DNA of 64,000 nt from CAWAWP01 sp963841205 (GCA_963841205.1 CAWJCH010000020.1:11825-75824), one strand, 5' to 3'; positions 1 through 8,219 are shown, counted from the first letter of the stretch. The notes: generated by a model not told the origin, from the letters alone. Numbers and translations are program-made.

Positions 1-666
1 ACGCGGATCTGCTCAGCGACCTCCCTCGGCGTGCCAGACAACGCGAAGCGCCGCCGCAGATACGCCGCGACGCCCAGGCGCTCGGCGAGCTCCGCATAGG
101 ACTCCAACTGCCGTTCTTGAACCGCGCCGTGCGTGACCTTATCATAGGCGGCGCCCAGTGCCAGGAGCCCCGCGCGATACGCTTCGGGGACGAACTTGCC
201 CTCGACGCCGGTGCGGGCGACGTGCGAGGCGAAGGAGGCGACCACCGCCGCGACTCGTTGCGACGCCCCGGCGGCCCCATCCACAGACCAATGGCAGGTG
301 AACCAGACCTCCAGATCGTCCAAGCTCCTGCCCGCCTCCTGCGCCCCCTGCTCGATCAACTCCAGGCTGCCGCGGATCACCTCCGGCGTGATGCCCAGCC
401 CGACGATGGCTCCATCCGCGATCGCCCCGGCGAGGCGCAGCGACCGGGGACCGTGCGCCGCGATCAGGAGGGGGATGCGCCGTCGGGACCACTCCAGCCG
501 AACCGTCTGCCCCTCGTATTCGACCATGCCGTCTTCGAGGAGGCGGCGCAGCGCCAGGGAATACTCTTGCAGCCGCGCGAGCGAAGCGGGCACGCCACCG
601 AGGTGCGAGACGCCCGTATCGCCGGAGCCAATGCCGATGTACACGCCCCCCTGGGGCGAGATCATT
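1..666 (-). pseudogene. LLM-class flavin/F420-dependent oxidoreductase, 3' fragment (split by IS, runs off left edge)
   Basis: The minus strand reads ISPQGGVYIGIGSGDTGVSH followed by a long luciferase-like (bacterial luciferase/F420 oxidoreductase family) body, and the frame is still open at base 1. The family uses FMN or F420 in a TIM barrel to oxidise varied substrates; the substrate here cannot be told. The GIGSGD stretch is the usual strand after the first third of this family. The 5' part lies at 2358-2608, on the far side of an insertion element. Joining ...GCATTAGC (ends at 2358) to AATGATC (from 666) restores one continuous frame (ALAMISPQGG), so this is one gene cleanly interrupted. 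Confidence 0.8.
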
Positions 667-800
667 TGACACTCCCCACGGCTGAAGCCGGGGGATGCTC
701 GGTTCGACGCCGCAGCCTACGCCACGACTCCCCGAAGGGCCTGACCGGCCCATTGGATATTCCTGGCCGCGTTCTCGTCTCTCTCAAGCACGAGGCCGCA
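667..800 (-). ncRNA. Predicted omega (re)RNA scaffold at the IS right end
   Basis: TnpB nucleases are known to use an RNA from the element's right end, overlapping the end of tnpB and continuing into the flank as guide. The last ~60 bases before the IS end are shared between the copies at 667, 16567, 26173 and 32707: a GAACCGAG block, a variable-sequence hairpin with conserved pairing, then GGAGTGTCA. Conservation of pairing with changed bases supports a structured RNA. The 5' end of the transcript is a guess. The guide here would be read from the oxidoreductase gene starting AATGATCTCG. Confidence 0.4.
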
Positions 801-1838
801 GGAAGTACAGACATGGGTGCGCACGCTCAACGATTTGGGCACACGCTCCCCACAGAGGCTACAATCCTGCGAGGTAGAGGCGGGTGGCACGGCGACGACC
901 CGACGCCCGGCGCAGGCTGCCTTGGCGTCGAGGATGGAACGGAACCGCGCCCAGCCCGCATCGCTGATGCTCTTGGCGAGGTGGTGATTCCGCACCAGGT
1001 TGGCGACCCGCAAATCTTCGAGGTAGATGGTGTCGTAGTCGCGCAGCAGATGGAGCGCGGTCTTGTGGTGGAAGTCGGCGCGCTGGCGTTTCACCGTCTG
1101 ATGCGCCTTGCCAAGCCAGGCGACCGCCTTTCCGCGCCGCTTGCTGCCCTTCTTGCGTTGGGAGACGCGGCGCGGCGCTTTGGCGAGCTTCTTCTCACCC
1201 CGGCGGTAGTGGCGTGGGTTCTCTACCACTTCACCATCCGCCGTGATGAGGAACACCTTCAGCCCCACGTCAATGCCGGTCTCGCGCCCCGTCGCGGGAA
1301 GGGGTTGCGCAGGCACGTCGGTGCAGGAGATGATGGCGTACCAGCCGTCCGCCTCTTGGGAGAGGGTGACGGTCTTGGGGGTTCCCTCCAACGGACGCGA
1401 CCAGCGCACGGCTACGCGGCCAATCTTGGAGAGGACGAGGAAACCGTTCTCCAGCCGCGCGCCGTTGTCGTAGTGCGGATAGGTGAAGGAGTGGGAGCGG
1501 TTGCGGCCCTGGAAACGCGGGTAGCCCGCCGTTTCGCCCGCTTTTGCCCGGCGAAAGAACGACTGAAAGGCGCGGTCGACGCGCAACACCACGTCCTGCA
1601 AGACCTGGCTGTGGACCTCGGCATAGTCGGGCATAGCCGCTTTGATGCCGGGCAACTCGGCCTGCTGCTGGTAGTAGTGCGCCGAGGCCCCGCATAGGCG
1701 CCACGCTTCCCGCCGCTCGCCAATGGCCGCGTTGTAGACGTGGCGACAAAGCATGAGGGTACGGTCAAGCATCCCCGCCTGTTCGGGCGTGGGCGTGAGC
1801 TTGTACTTATAGCTCTTGCGCGTCGTCCGTTCGTCCAC
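717..1838 (-). CDS. tnpB: TnpB, RNA-guided nuclease of IS200/IS605 element
   Basis: This 373-residue protein is full length for the family. It starts at a GTG 4 bases after the tnpA stop. The N-terminal helix-turn-helix region (KSYKYKLTPTPEQ) is followed by a RuvC fold with all three catalytic acids visible: D190 in GIDVGL, E274 in YLEDLRVANL and D354 in ERDENAARNI. A four-cysteine zinc finger (CSLCG...CTSCG, residues 326-347) sits between RuvC-II and RuvC-III. TnpB cuts DNA next to a TAM using an omega RNA and helps the element persist after excision. The frame is intact, unlike three of the other copies in this window. Confidence 0.93.
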   Translation of the reverse strand: MDERTTRKSYKYKLTPTPEQAGMLDRTLMLCRHVYNAAIGERREAWRLCGASAHYYQQQAELPGIKAAMPDYAEVHSQVLQDVVLRVDRAFQSFFRRAKAGETAGYPRFQGRNRSHSFTYPHYDNGARLENGFLVLSKIGRVAVRWSRPLEGTPKTVTLSQEADGWYAIISCTDVPAQPLPATGRETGIDVGLKVFLITADGEVVENPRHYRRGEKKLAKAPRRVSQRKKGSKRRGKAVAWLGKAHQTVKRQRADFHHKTALHLLRDYDTIYLEDLRVANLVRNHHLAKSISDAGWARFRSILDAKAACAGRRVVAVPPASTSQDCSLCGERVPKSLSVRTHVCTSCGLVLERDENAARNIQWAGQALRGVVA

Positions 1839-1842
1839 CCGC

Positions 1843-2238
1843 TTAGCGTCCCTTCTGGCTTTCCACGTAGCGTTGCAGCGTTTCCAGGGTCACACCGCCT
1901 GTGGTGCTGACACAGTAGGAGTTGGTCCACAGCGACGGGAGCCGCCGCTTCAGCGCGGGGAATTCGGCGCGTAGTGCAGGTGACGTGTGACCGTTCAGGA
2001 GCTTCACCAGCCGGTGAATCCCGAATTGTGGATCACACCCGACAAGCAGGTGAACGTGGTCAGGCATGACCTCCGACTCAATGCGTTCCTGCCCCCAGCG
2101 TTCAATCTGCTCAGCAAGAATAACCTTGAGCCGTTCACCTATTGGTGGCGTCAACGCCTTACGTCGGTATTTCGGGCAGAATACCACATGATATCGGCAG
2201 ATAGAGACGACGTTGTTGTTGCTGCGCACGTCTTTCAT
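1843..2238 (-). CDS. tnpA: TnpA, Y1 HUH transposase of IS200/IS605 element
   Basis: The protein has the HUH motif HVHLL (in MPDHVHLLVG) and a C-terminal tyrosine in LQRYVESQ that should be the Y1 nucleophile. The start RSNNNVVSICRYHVVFCPKYRR is typical of the family. Such enzymes act as dimers, cut and join single-stranded element ends folded as hairpins, and need no target duplication. An upstream in-frame ATG at 2274 would add 12 residues; 2238 was chosen because family members begin close to it. This is the only tnpA in the window, so it could mobilise the tnpB-only copies in trans if their ends match. Confidence 0.9.
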   Translation of the reverse strand: MKDVRSNNNVVSICRYHVVFCPKYRRKALTPPIGERLKVILAEQIERWGQERIESEVMPDHVHLLVGCDPQFGIHRLVKLLNGHTSPALRAEFPALKRRLPSLWTNSYCVSTTGGVTLETLQRYVESQKGR

Positions 2239-2357
2239 ACGGGCAGTAGACAAAAATAGATAGCATGACAACAACTACTAGTATCGCTGGCGTCGCCTGC
2301 GGGCGACAGGGCTTTCATCCCCCTGCCTAAAGGCAGGGGGATGAAAGCCCTGATTTT

Positions 2358-2608
2358 GCTAATGCGGCGGCGGCGCTGGCCGTGACGACCGGATGCCGCG
2401 TGAGCGGATTGGTGACCCACGTGCCGAGGCGAATACGCGACGTATCGCGGGCAACGGATGCCAGCGTCACCCACGGATCGCGGAAGAGCGCTGGCGAGTC
2501 CCAGATGCCCACGCGGTCGTAGCCCAGCACCTCGGCCTCTGCGACCTCGCGCCCGACGCCAAGCGGCTCGCCCGGCGCGATGCTAAAGCCGAATCGCGGT
2601 TGCGGCAT
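2358..2608 (-). pseudogene. LLM-class flavin/F420-dependent oxidoreductase, 5' fragment
   Basis: The sequence begins MPQPRFGFSIAPGEPLGVGR with a GGAGGG ribosome site a few bases before the ATG at 2608. It continues through the family's AEVLGYDRVGIWDSP and TSRIRLGTWVTNPLTRHP signatures and breaks off at ASAAAALA, where the IS begins. Together with 1-666 it forms one luciferase-like monooxygenase gene. Translation now continues only a few codons into the IS left end before a stop, so the product would lack most of the TIM barrel and cannot work. Confidence 0.8.
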
Positions 2609-2667
2609 CTCTCGACCCTCCGCCATCCCCTTGATACTCCGACGACGCACAGAGCAGCATCAGAGCC

Positions 2668-3276
2668 TCAGCGCGATGCTGCGGGCTGGAGCTGCCGGCG
2701 TGCCTGCTCGATGTGCGCGGCAAGCTCGGCGCCGTCGATGGTGCGCAGGCCGTGCTGGCGGGCGAGCGCCTGAGCAGGCTGCGTGAACGACGACGTGGTG
2801 ACGTAGATACCCTGCTCCGCCCGGTGATGCACGATCTGCATGCCGATGAATTGCTGGATCTCCGGTGAGCCGACGGCGTGACCCGGCGCATAGCGTTTGC
2901 ACTGCACGACGGCGCTCTGCCCATCCGCGGTGCGGCACGTGAGGTCCGCGGCGAGGTCGCCCGCGCCGCCGGTATGGCGTACATCGCGATAGCCCCAGGT
3001 CGTCAGCAGCTCGCCTACCGCCAGCTCGAAATGGGTCGGCGAGAGCGCGAGCAGGTCCTGCAGGGTGGCGACGTGACGCAGCCAATCGTGCCGCGCCCGC
3101 GCCCGCAGCCAGAGGCCCGCGCCGCCGGCGACGATCACCAGCGCGACGACGATGACGCCCGCCGTCGAGGGGCTGCCTGCAGCGGATTGCAGCCCGAGGT
3201 ACAGCAGCACCCCGCCCGCGAGCACGAGCCATCCCACAAGGCTGCCCGGTGTCTGCTGAGTTCGCCGTCGCGCCAT
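2668..3276 (-). CDS. Membrane-anchored Mrr-like restriction endonuclease domain protein
   Basis: The start MARRRTQQTPG was chosen because it directly precedes the membrane part; an upstream start at 3342 adds 22 unlike residues. Two hydrophobic helices (about residues 12-30 and 40-57) lead to a C-terminal Mrr_cat-type fold. The signature is LSPTHFELAVGELLTTWGY then GDLAADL and VVQCKRY, giving the D...QxK metal site of PD-(D/E)xK nucleases, and GIYVTTSSFT which follows it in this family. Such membrane-linked Mrr proteins are widespread and their role is unclear; DNA defence or quality control is possible. The following gene on this strand is the broken oxidoreductase. Confidence 0.8.
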   Translation of the reverse strand: MARRRTQQTPGSLVGWLVLAGGVLLYLGLQSAAGSPSTAGVIVVALVIVAGGAGLWLRARARHDWLRHVATLQDLLALSPTHFELAVGELLTTWGYRDVRHTGGAGDLAADLTCRTADGQSAVVQCKRYAPGHAVGSPEIQQFIGMQIVHHRAEQGIYVTTSSFTQPAQALARQHGLRTIDGAELAAHIEQARRQLQPAASR

Positions 3277-3400
3277 AGGGAACGCCTCCGATCCGTTCGC
3301 CGCCCCTACTCCTGAGCTAGTGATAGTTGAGCGAAACAGCATCAGCTACTTCACCCCTTGACCTGCGCCCGTTGACGATCCAACTAGGCGGGCGGTTGGA

Positions 3401-4747
3401 CTACGGCCAACCGGTTCTGCTCTGCTGCTGTGCCTGCCGCACTTGGTGCCACACCTGATGGCGCTGGTCGAGGAGCGCCTTGATGGCCTGGCGACTGGGA
3501 CACGCCGCTAGCTCTGGATCGTGCAGACGGCTCGCTAGGTTCTCTGCCGCGTGCACGTCCGCCTGGGCCACGTAACCGCAGGCCGCGCAGCAGAACGTCT
3601 GCTGCGTCGGACGATTTTGGCGGGAGACGAAGTGACAGCGATGGCATTCCTGCGAGCTATACGCGCACAGGACCTTCTGGGCGCGGATCCCTCGCTTGGC
3701 GGCTCCCCAGGCCAGTTGTTTTGGCAGATGTGCGAGGTTGGAGGCATACAGATAGGCGTTCATGCGGCGGGTTTTGAAGCGCATCCCCGCCACGTTGAGC
3801 TGCTCAAAGGCGATTTGGCGGTCGGGATGGTCGGCGTAGAACGCGTTGACGGCGCGATTGATCTCCTGGCGGACATGCCGTGCCAGCTTGCGGTTGCGGA
3901 TGGAGGGCAGTTTCGTGACGCCCTTTTTCTTGAGGCTGGCGCGGAGCTTCGCCTTGCGTCGCCGCTTCTCGCGGTCCCGCTGGTGCCGCTGGGCGAGTTT
4001 GCCCTGGAAGGTGCCGTAGTGCTTCCCCGTCGAGGTGGCCAGGAAGTGGACGATCCCGACGTCCACGCCTACCACCAGCGCATCCGACGGCGTGACGACG
4101 GGGACGGCCTCGTCGTAGGTGAGAGTCAGCCACCAGCCGTCGGGCCTGCGGGTGAGTGTCGTGCTGTCGTTGACAGACTTCCCGGCGAGCGCCCGTTGAT
4201 GATAGAGGGCAAGTCGGACGGGCAGCCAGACGGGCAGCCCCTTATCCAGCGTGCTGAAGCGCAGCCAGTAGGCGAAGCTGCTGTCCTGGGAGGGCTGGAG
4301 AAGCGCTACGTTGGCGTTCGCCTGGATGACCAGCTCCGTGAGAATCGGGGTATTCCATTCCCACCAGACGGGTTGATCGTCACACGGCATGGCGAGTGAC
4401 GCGGGAAGGCTAGGCTCCAGTAGCGCTGGTGGCGTCACGGCTTCCGCTTGGCGCCCGTGGTCCTCCGCCACATGATCCAGGTAGTCCTGATAGGCGGTCG
4501 CGCGGTTGGAGCGCCAGGACTGGGCGATGCCCGCCGCCTGCCGGATGGCGACGCGCTGCCAGCGCTGCGAGAGGGGGCTCTCGAAGCAGGGGGCGGCGTA
4601 CTTGTCCGGCTCGGCCTCCGTGCAGAAGAAGGTCGCGTACCTCTGGCAGAGCTGCAGGTATTCGGCGGCCAGCGCATCCAGCGTCGCGACCTTGGCGTCG
4701 TTGGCTTCGCAGAGGCGGATGTGGGTGACGGCCCGCGTCAGGCGCAT
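3401..4747 (-). CDS. tnpB: TnpB-family protein of a divergent subgroup, no clear IS ends
   Basis: The 448-residue protein has a complete RuvC triad: D229 in VVGVDVGIVH, E315 in IAFEQLNVAGM and D397 in QADVHAAENLASR. A zinc finger (CHRCHF...CCAACG) lies between the last two. It starts at ATG 4747 behind a strong GGAGGAG site. It is only distantly related to the other TnpBs here, with a longer N-terminal region rich in W and Q. I could not find the right-end GGAGTGTCA signature, a left-end hairpin or a tnpA, so it may be an element of another subgroup with unrecognised ends, or a TnpB left without its element. Confidence 0.85.
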   Translation of the reverse strand: MRLTRAVTHIRLCEANDAKVATLDALAAEYLQLCQRYATFFCTEAEPDKYAAPCFESPLSQRWQRVAIRQAAGIAQSWRSNRATAYQDYLDHVAEDHGRQAEAVTPPALLEPSLPASLAMPCDDQPVWWEWNTPILTELVIQANANVALLQPSQDSSFAYWLRFSTLDKGLPVWLPVRLALYHQRALAGKSVNDSTTLTRRPDGWWLTLTYDEAVPVVTPSDALVVGVDVGIVHFLATSTGKHYGTFQGKLAQRHQRDREKRRRKAKLRASLKKKGVTKLPSIRNRKLARHVRQEINRAVNAFYADHPDRQIAFEQLNVAGMRFKTRRMNAYLYASNLAHLPKQLAWGAAKRGIRAQKVLCAYSSQECHRCHFVSRQNRPTQQTFCCAACGYVAQADVHAAENLASRLHDPELAACPSRQAIKALLDQRHQVWHQVRQAQQQSRTGWP

Positions 4748-5222
4748 CCTTACTCCTCCCTCCTGCCACCTCCTCCAGTCGGGGATGCCGCGGGCCCCTC
4801 GCGCTCGAAAAGATACCACCGGGAGACAAAGGAGTCAAGCAGCGCGCACCCGCCTCGCCCCCACGCGCCCCAGGCCAACGCGGCGGCGAGATACGCCCAA
4901 TTGCTCGTCCCCTCGACGGCGCAAGCAGCGGCGAGGATGCGCGAGGACGCGCGAGGATGCGCCATAATCCACGCGAATGCTCGTGATACCAGACGCGCGG
5001 AGAAATGGCGTCACAGGGGCCAAGATGGCATAGCAGGATCCGCAACATGGAAATGGACAACCTGACGACGAGGCTCGGGCGATACGCCAGAGGCGCCGTC
5101 GGGACGCGCGGGTGACCCACAGGGGCGAGCGCGCCGTTTGGGCTGACGTCGTCGACCTCCTCGACGCGATGGGTATACTCTGCAGAAGGAGCGGACGGCG
5201 GGTGCAAGAGGAGAAGACGGGC
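4748..5222. other. Intergenic stretch, no gene seen; holds a 10-base tandem repeat
   Basis: No open frame here has family-like content on either strand. The one visible structure is three direct copies of a decamer GCGAGGAYGC at 4931-4960. A TATACT sequence near 5173-5178 could be the -10 of the lipoprotein gene that starts at 5223, but no good -35 is seen. Confidence 0.4.
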
Positions 5223-5762
5223 GTGGAGAGATTCGGCGGACGGCGGCGCGGCGCGGTGGTCGCGCTCATCTTGGCCTGCGCGCTGGCGCTGCTGGCGGCC
5301 TGCGCAAGCTCGTCAAGCGTCGCGCACCCCACCGCCACGAATACGCCGACGACCGCGGCCCACACCACCCCTAACGCGGGCTCGCCGACGCCCGGTGTGA
5401 CGCCCATCGACGGCGGCGGCGCCACGCAAGGCAACAACGGCAACATCTGCGACACGCAGCCCTCCGGCACGCAGAACCTGCCGGCCAGCATCCCCGCGTA
5501 TCCCAACGGCGACCTGCGCGTGCGGCCCGGCAGCGACGGCAGTGGCTTCTTCGGCATCTGCACCGCAGACTCGGTCTCGACGGCCACCGCATTCTATACC
5601 GCGCAACTGCCGCCGAAGGGCTGGGGGCAGCTCAACGCGACCGCGATCGCCGGCGTGGAGCTGATCTCGGCGACGAAGGGCAGCGCCAGCATCTCGGTGG
5701 CGATCCGGCCCGAGTCCGGTGGTGGCAAGACCGACATCGTCATCCAGACCAATGGGCTATAG
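5223..5762 (+). CDS. Putative lipoprotein of unknown function
   Basis: The GTG start at 5223 follows a GAGGAG site and gives a compact signal: basic GGRRRG, a hydrophobic core, then the lipobox LLAAC at about residue 30. The linker is Thr/Pro/Ser-rich (PTATNTPTTAAHTTPNAGSPTPG), typical of surface lipoproteins in this kind of genome. The ~110-residue globular part has two cysteines (NICDTQ, FGICTAD) and ends in TDIVIQTNGL. The pattern FYTAQLPPKGWGQL resembles small 'DUF4854-like' sensor lipoproteins, but I cannot name the family. It would sit on the outer face of the membrane. Confidence 0.8.
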   Translation: MERFGGRRRGAVVALILACALALLAACASSSSVAHPTATNTPTTAAHTTPNAGSPTPGVTPIDGGGATQGNNGNICDTQPSGTQNLPASIPAYPNGDLRVRPGSDGSGFFGICTADSVSTATAFYTAQLPPKGWGQLNATAIAGVELISATKGSASISVAIRPESGGGKTDIVIQTNGL

Positions 5763-5878
5763 GCACTGTATCCGGTACGCTGGTGTGAACGCACCGACAA
5801 GCTGCCTCACCCCCGCCCCTCTCCTAGCTGGGAAACGGCGAATACACTCGCCAAAAACCCCACCGGACGCACTTTACC

Positions 5879-5906
5879 AGAGTAGACATAACGATTATGC
5901 TACTCT
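5879..5906. promoter_or_regulatory. Imperfect inverted repeat upstream of the GH25-like gene
   Basis: AGAGTAG (5879-5885) and CTACTCT (5900-5906) pair perfectly, and the inner ATAA/TTAT also pair with a one-base offset. The repeat lies 57 bases before the ATG at 5963. There is no T run, so an operator or mRNA hairpin is more likely than a terminator. Confidence 0.35.
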
Positions 5907-5962
5907 AATACGGTACGTTCATGGCGCGAGACCTCGCGCCATGACAACACGGAGAGCACCTC

Positions 5963-6721
5963 ATGAGACGTGCGAGCCACGCGCTCCACAGTTTCCGTCG
6001 GGCCGCCGTTCTCGCGGTGGCGCTCCTGGTGACGTTCCTGGTGGCCGCACGCCCGGCGGAAGCGGCGTCGGCGTCGATCCGCCCCGCGGCGATCTATCAC
6101 TCCGGCGCGCACGGCTACGACGTCTCGTGGCCGAACTGCGCCGCGAAGGCCCCGTCGCGCCCGCCGTTCGGCATCGTTGGCGCCACCGGCGGCACCGGCT
6201 ACAGCCAGAACCCCTGCCTGGCGAAGGAGGCCGCCTGGTTCTCCAACCTCAGCCTCTACATCAACATCGGCTGGTACAGTCAGTCGTCGCACATCAACCC
6301 AAACAGGCCCAAGGCCTGTGCCGTCGATGATAACAACTGCCTCGCCTACAACTACGGCTACAACGGCGGGCTCGACGCCCTCGCCTACGCCAACGGCCTC
6401 GGCGTCCACGCCGCCACGTGGTGGCTGGACGTGGAGACGGGCAACACCTGGAACGCCGACACGACGCAGAACCGCAACAGCCTGCAAGGCGCGCACGACG
6501 CGCTGATGGCGAGCGGCGTGACGACCGTCGGGGTCTACAGCACGACCTACCAGTGGGACACCATCACCGGGACCTGGATGAACGGCTGGCCGGGCTGGGG
6601 GGCGACCACCGTGCGCACCGCCCGCCAAGCCGCACAGTTCTGCAAGGGCCATCAATTCACGGGCGGCCCAACCTATCTGATCCAGTTCTCCGGCTCACTC
6701 GACCAGGACTACGCCTGCTAG
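5963..6721 (+). CDS. Secreted GH25-like (DUF1906-type) TIM-barrel protein
   Basis: A Sec signal peptide (SFRRAAVLAVALLVTFLVAA, cleavage near ARPAEA-AS at about residue 34) precedes a ~215-residue domain. HGYDVSWPNC and WWLDVETGN hold the paired acids seen in the GH25/DUF1906 barrel, and WYSQSSHI and GVYSTTYQW fit later strands. Several cysteines (PNC, NPCLA, KACAVDDNNCLA, QFCKG, DYAC) suggest disulfides outside the cell. Proteins of this type may act on peptidoglycan or other glycans; activity is not proven. GGAG lies 8 bases before the ATG. It stands alone between two intergenic gaps. Confidence 0.8.
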   Translation: MRRASHALHSFRRAAVLAVALLVTFLVAARPAEAASASIRPAAIYHSGAHGYDVSWPNCAAKAPSRPPFGIVGATGGTGYSQNPCLAKEAAWFSNLSLYINIGWYSQSSHINPNRPKACAVDDNNCLAYNYGYNGGLDALAYANGLGVHAATWWLDVETGNTWNADTTQNRNSLQGAHDALMASGVTTVGVYSTTYQWDTITGTWMNGWPGWGATTVRTARQAAQFCKGHQFTGGPTYLIQFSGSLDQDYAC

Positions 6722-6989
6722 CGCCGCGACACGCACTCAGCAGCGCGACAACACATCCAGGGCGCTGAGGGGCGGCAATGACCGCACCAGGTCCGTGGTA
6801 TCGACCACTCCGCTGCCCATGCATAACGAGAAGGATGCCGAGTGGCGCTCGAGCGGTTCGCCTCGTGAGCCGAGTTGACGCCCTGCGCCGACTAGCCCAC
6901 CGCGATGCTCACCAACGCGGGACGCGCTCGACTGGCTGGACGTACCGCCGGGGTTCTCGTATCCCCTCGCGCGCTTGTTCTCGCGAGCC
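6722..6989. other. Intergenic, no gene seen
   Basis: This is the 3' side of two convergent genes (GH25-like and thiY). No convincing coding signal and no clear T-tailed hairpin were found. Confidence 0.4.
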
Positions 6990-8042
6990 TCACGAGCACG
7001 CGGGCACCAAGGCGTCGGTGAAGGCGGCGGCGTAGTCGGGCGGCGTGGTGATGGGGTTGCCGTTGGCGTCGTCGATGGCATGGTGGTCGAACATGAAGCG
7101 CGGATAGTTGGTCCATTTGTCCAGTGTCTGCACGCCCCAGCAGGCGGCGTCGGCGATGTAGTGCGGGCTTTGCCACTCCTGGCTGGCGCGGACGAAGTTG
7201 GCATCGTCAAACGTGCCCTTCGGCGTCCCGGCGATCAGCAGGTTGGCGGCGTCGTCGGGATGCTGCGCGGCGTAGGTATAGCCCTCGGCGGTCGCCTTCA
7301 AGAAGCGCTTGATCACGTCCGGCTGCTGCTGGATGAAGCTAGCATTGCTGACGAGCACCGGCGAGTAGTAGTCCGGCACGCAGTAGTCCGGCACGGGGAA
7401 GACGTTGAGCTGCGCGCCGTCGTGCTCGGCCTGGATCACCTCGACACCCTGGTAGACCCAGGCGAAGTCGAACTGCCCACTCTTCAGCGCCTCGATGGGG
7501 TCGAGATCGGTGGTGATGTTCTGGAAGTTGGTGCTGCTCGCGCCGCCGCAGCTCAGGATCTGCTCAATCACGGGCTGCTCGTACGGCGCGCCGAAGCCGG
7601 CGTAGCGCTTGCCGGCGAGCTTGGCGACCGTGTCGAGTCCCGACGACTTCAGCGTGACCAGCGCGGACGTATTGTGCTGGAAGATCGCGGCGATGGAGAC
7701 CAGCGGCTCGCCCACGGCGCGCGCGGCGGTGACGCTCTCGGTGAAGCTTACCCCGAACTCGGCCTGACCCGTGGAGACAAGCTGCTCAGGCGTGACGGCG
7801 CTGGAATACGGCAGCAGCGTGAGGTCAATGCCGTCGTCGCGATAATAGCCTTTCTGCATCGCGACGTAGATGCCAGTGTGGTTGGTATTCGGCGTCCAGT
7901 CGAGGGCAAGCTTGACCTGCGCCACCGGACCGGAATAATTTTGGGATGAGGTGGACTTGGCGGCGAAGCTGCATCCGGCGAGCAGCAGCGCGACGAGGGC
8001 GAGGGCATAGATGCCGCGCCTGGCGATGGATAAAGACTTCAT
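6990..8042 (-). CDS. thiY: ThiY-like substrate-binding lipoprotein (NMT1/THI5 family)
   Basis: The start at 8042 has a near-perfect site, GGAGGTATCGC then ATG. The signal ends in the lipobox LLAGC (about residue 23). The mature part opens VKLALDWTPNTNHTGIYVA, the hallmark of NMT1/THI5 proteins that bind pyrimidine precursors of thiamine such as formylaminopyrimidine. The family body follows (GYYRDDGIDLTLLPY, EFGVSFTES). It is the last gene of a riboswitch-controlled thiZ-thiX-thiY transporter set. The ligand is inferred from family and riboswitch rather than from binding residues. Confidence 0.9.
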   Translation of the reverse strand: MKSLSIARRGIYALALVALLLAGCSFAAKSTSSQNYSGPVAQVKLALDWTPNTNHTGIYVAMQKGYYRDDGIDLTLLPYSSAVTPEQLVSTGQAEFGVSFTESVTAARAVGEPLVSIAAIFQHNTSALVTLKSSGLDTVAKLAGKRYAGFGAPYEQPVIEQILSCGGASSTNFQNITTDLDPIEALKSGQFDFAWVYQGVEVIQAEHDGAQLNVFPVPDYCVPDYYSPVLVSNASFIQQQPDVIKRFLKATAEGYTYAAQHPDDAANLLIAGTPKGTFDDANFVRASQEWQSPHYIADAACWGVQTLDKWTNYPRFMFDHHAIDDANGNPITTPPDYAAAFTDALVPACS

Positions 8043-8059
8043 GCGATACCTCCAGACAA

Positions 8060-8212
8060 TCACCGCAAAGACGCAAAGGGCGCTAAGAGACGCCAAGAGC
8101 TTGGAAGGGGCATGAGTGCAGGCGAGCAGCGTTCGTGGCAAAAGACTCCCCCGAAAGCAAAGACCTCTCGGTTTCTTTGCGAAACTCCGCGCCCTTTGCG
8201 TCTTTGCGGTGA
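8060..8212. repeat. Perfect 24-base inverted repeat around a 105-base centre
   Basis: Bases 8060-8083 and 8189-8212 are exact reverse complements (arms begin TCACCGCAAAGACG). The repeat sits in the gap between thiX and thiY. Arms of this 'CACCGCAAAGACGCAAAG' type are known as dispersed intergenic repeats in several environmental bacteria, so a small non-autonomous mobile unit is plausible. In the thi mRNA it could fold into a long hairpin and change the thiX/thiY ratio. Confidence 0.75.
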
Positions 8213-8219
8213 ATCCTCT

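Larger units (their letters stand above)
667..2357 (-). mobile_element. Complete IS200/IS605-family element (tnpA + tnpB)
   Basis: The element is 1691 bases. It has a left-end hairpin near 2310-2352 (GGGCTTTCATCCCCC arms around a TTTA-like loop) and a right end whose minus strand ends in a short hairpin then GGAGTGTCA. It carries a Y1 transposase gene and a tnpB gene in the same direction. There is no target duplication, as expected for single-strand 'peel and paste' IS200/IS605 elements. The host side of the left end reads CATTAGC on the minus strand, the same as for the copy at 26173-27459, so TTAGC is the probable target/TAM. Ends were placed by restoring the reading frame of the interrupted host gene. 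Confidence 0.85.

Noticed and set aside
117..1697. Long plus-strand open frame
   Set aside because: It is antisense to tnpB and to the oxidoreductase; the high GC content opens the opposite frame. The sequence is Arg/Gly-rich and matches no family.
2281..2360. CRISPR-like hairpin repeats
   Set aside because: The hairpins at IS ends (2310, 27424, 61085) are single copies tied to IS200/IS605 ends. No regularly spaced array exists in the window.
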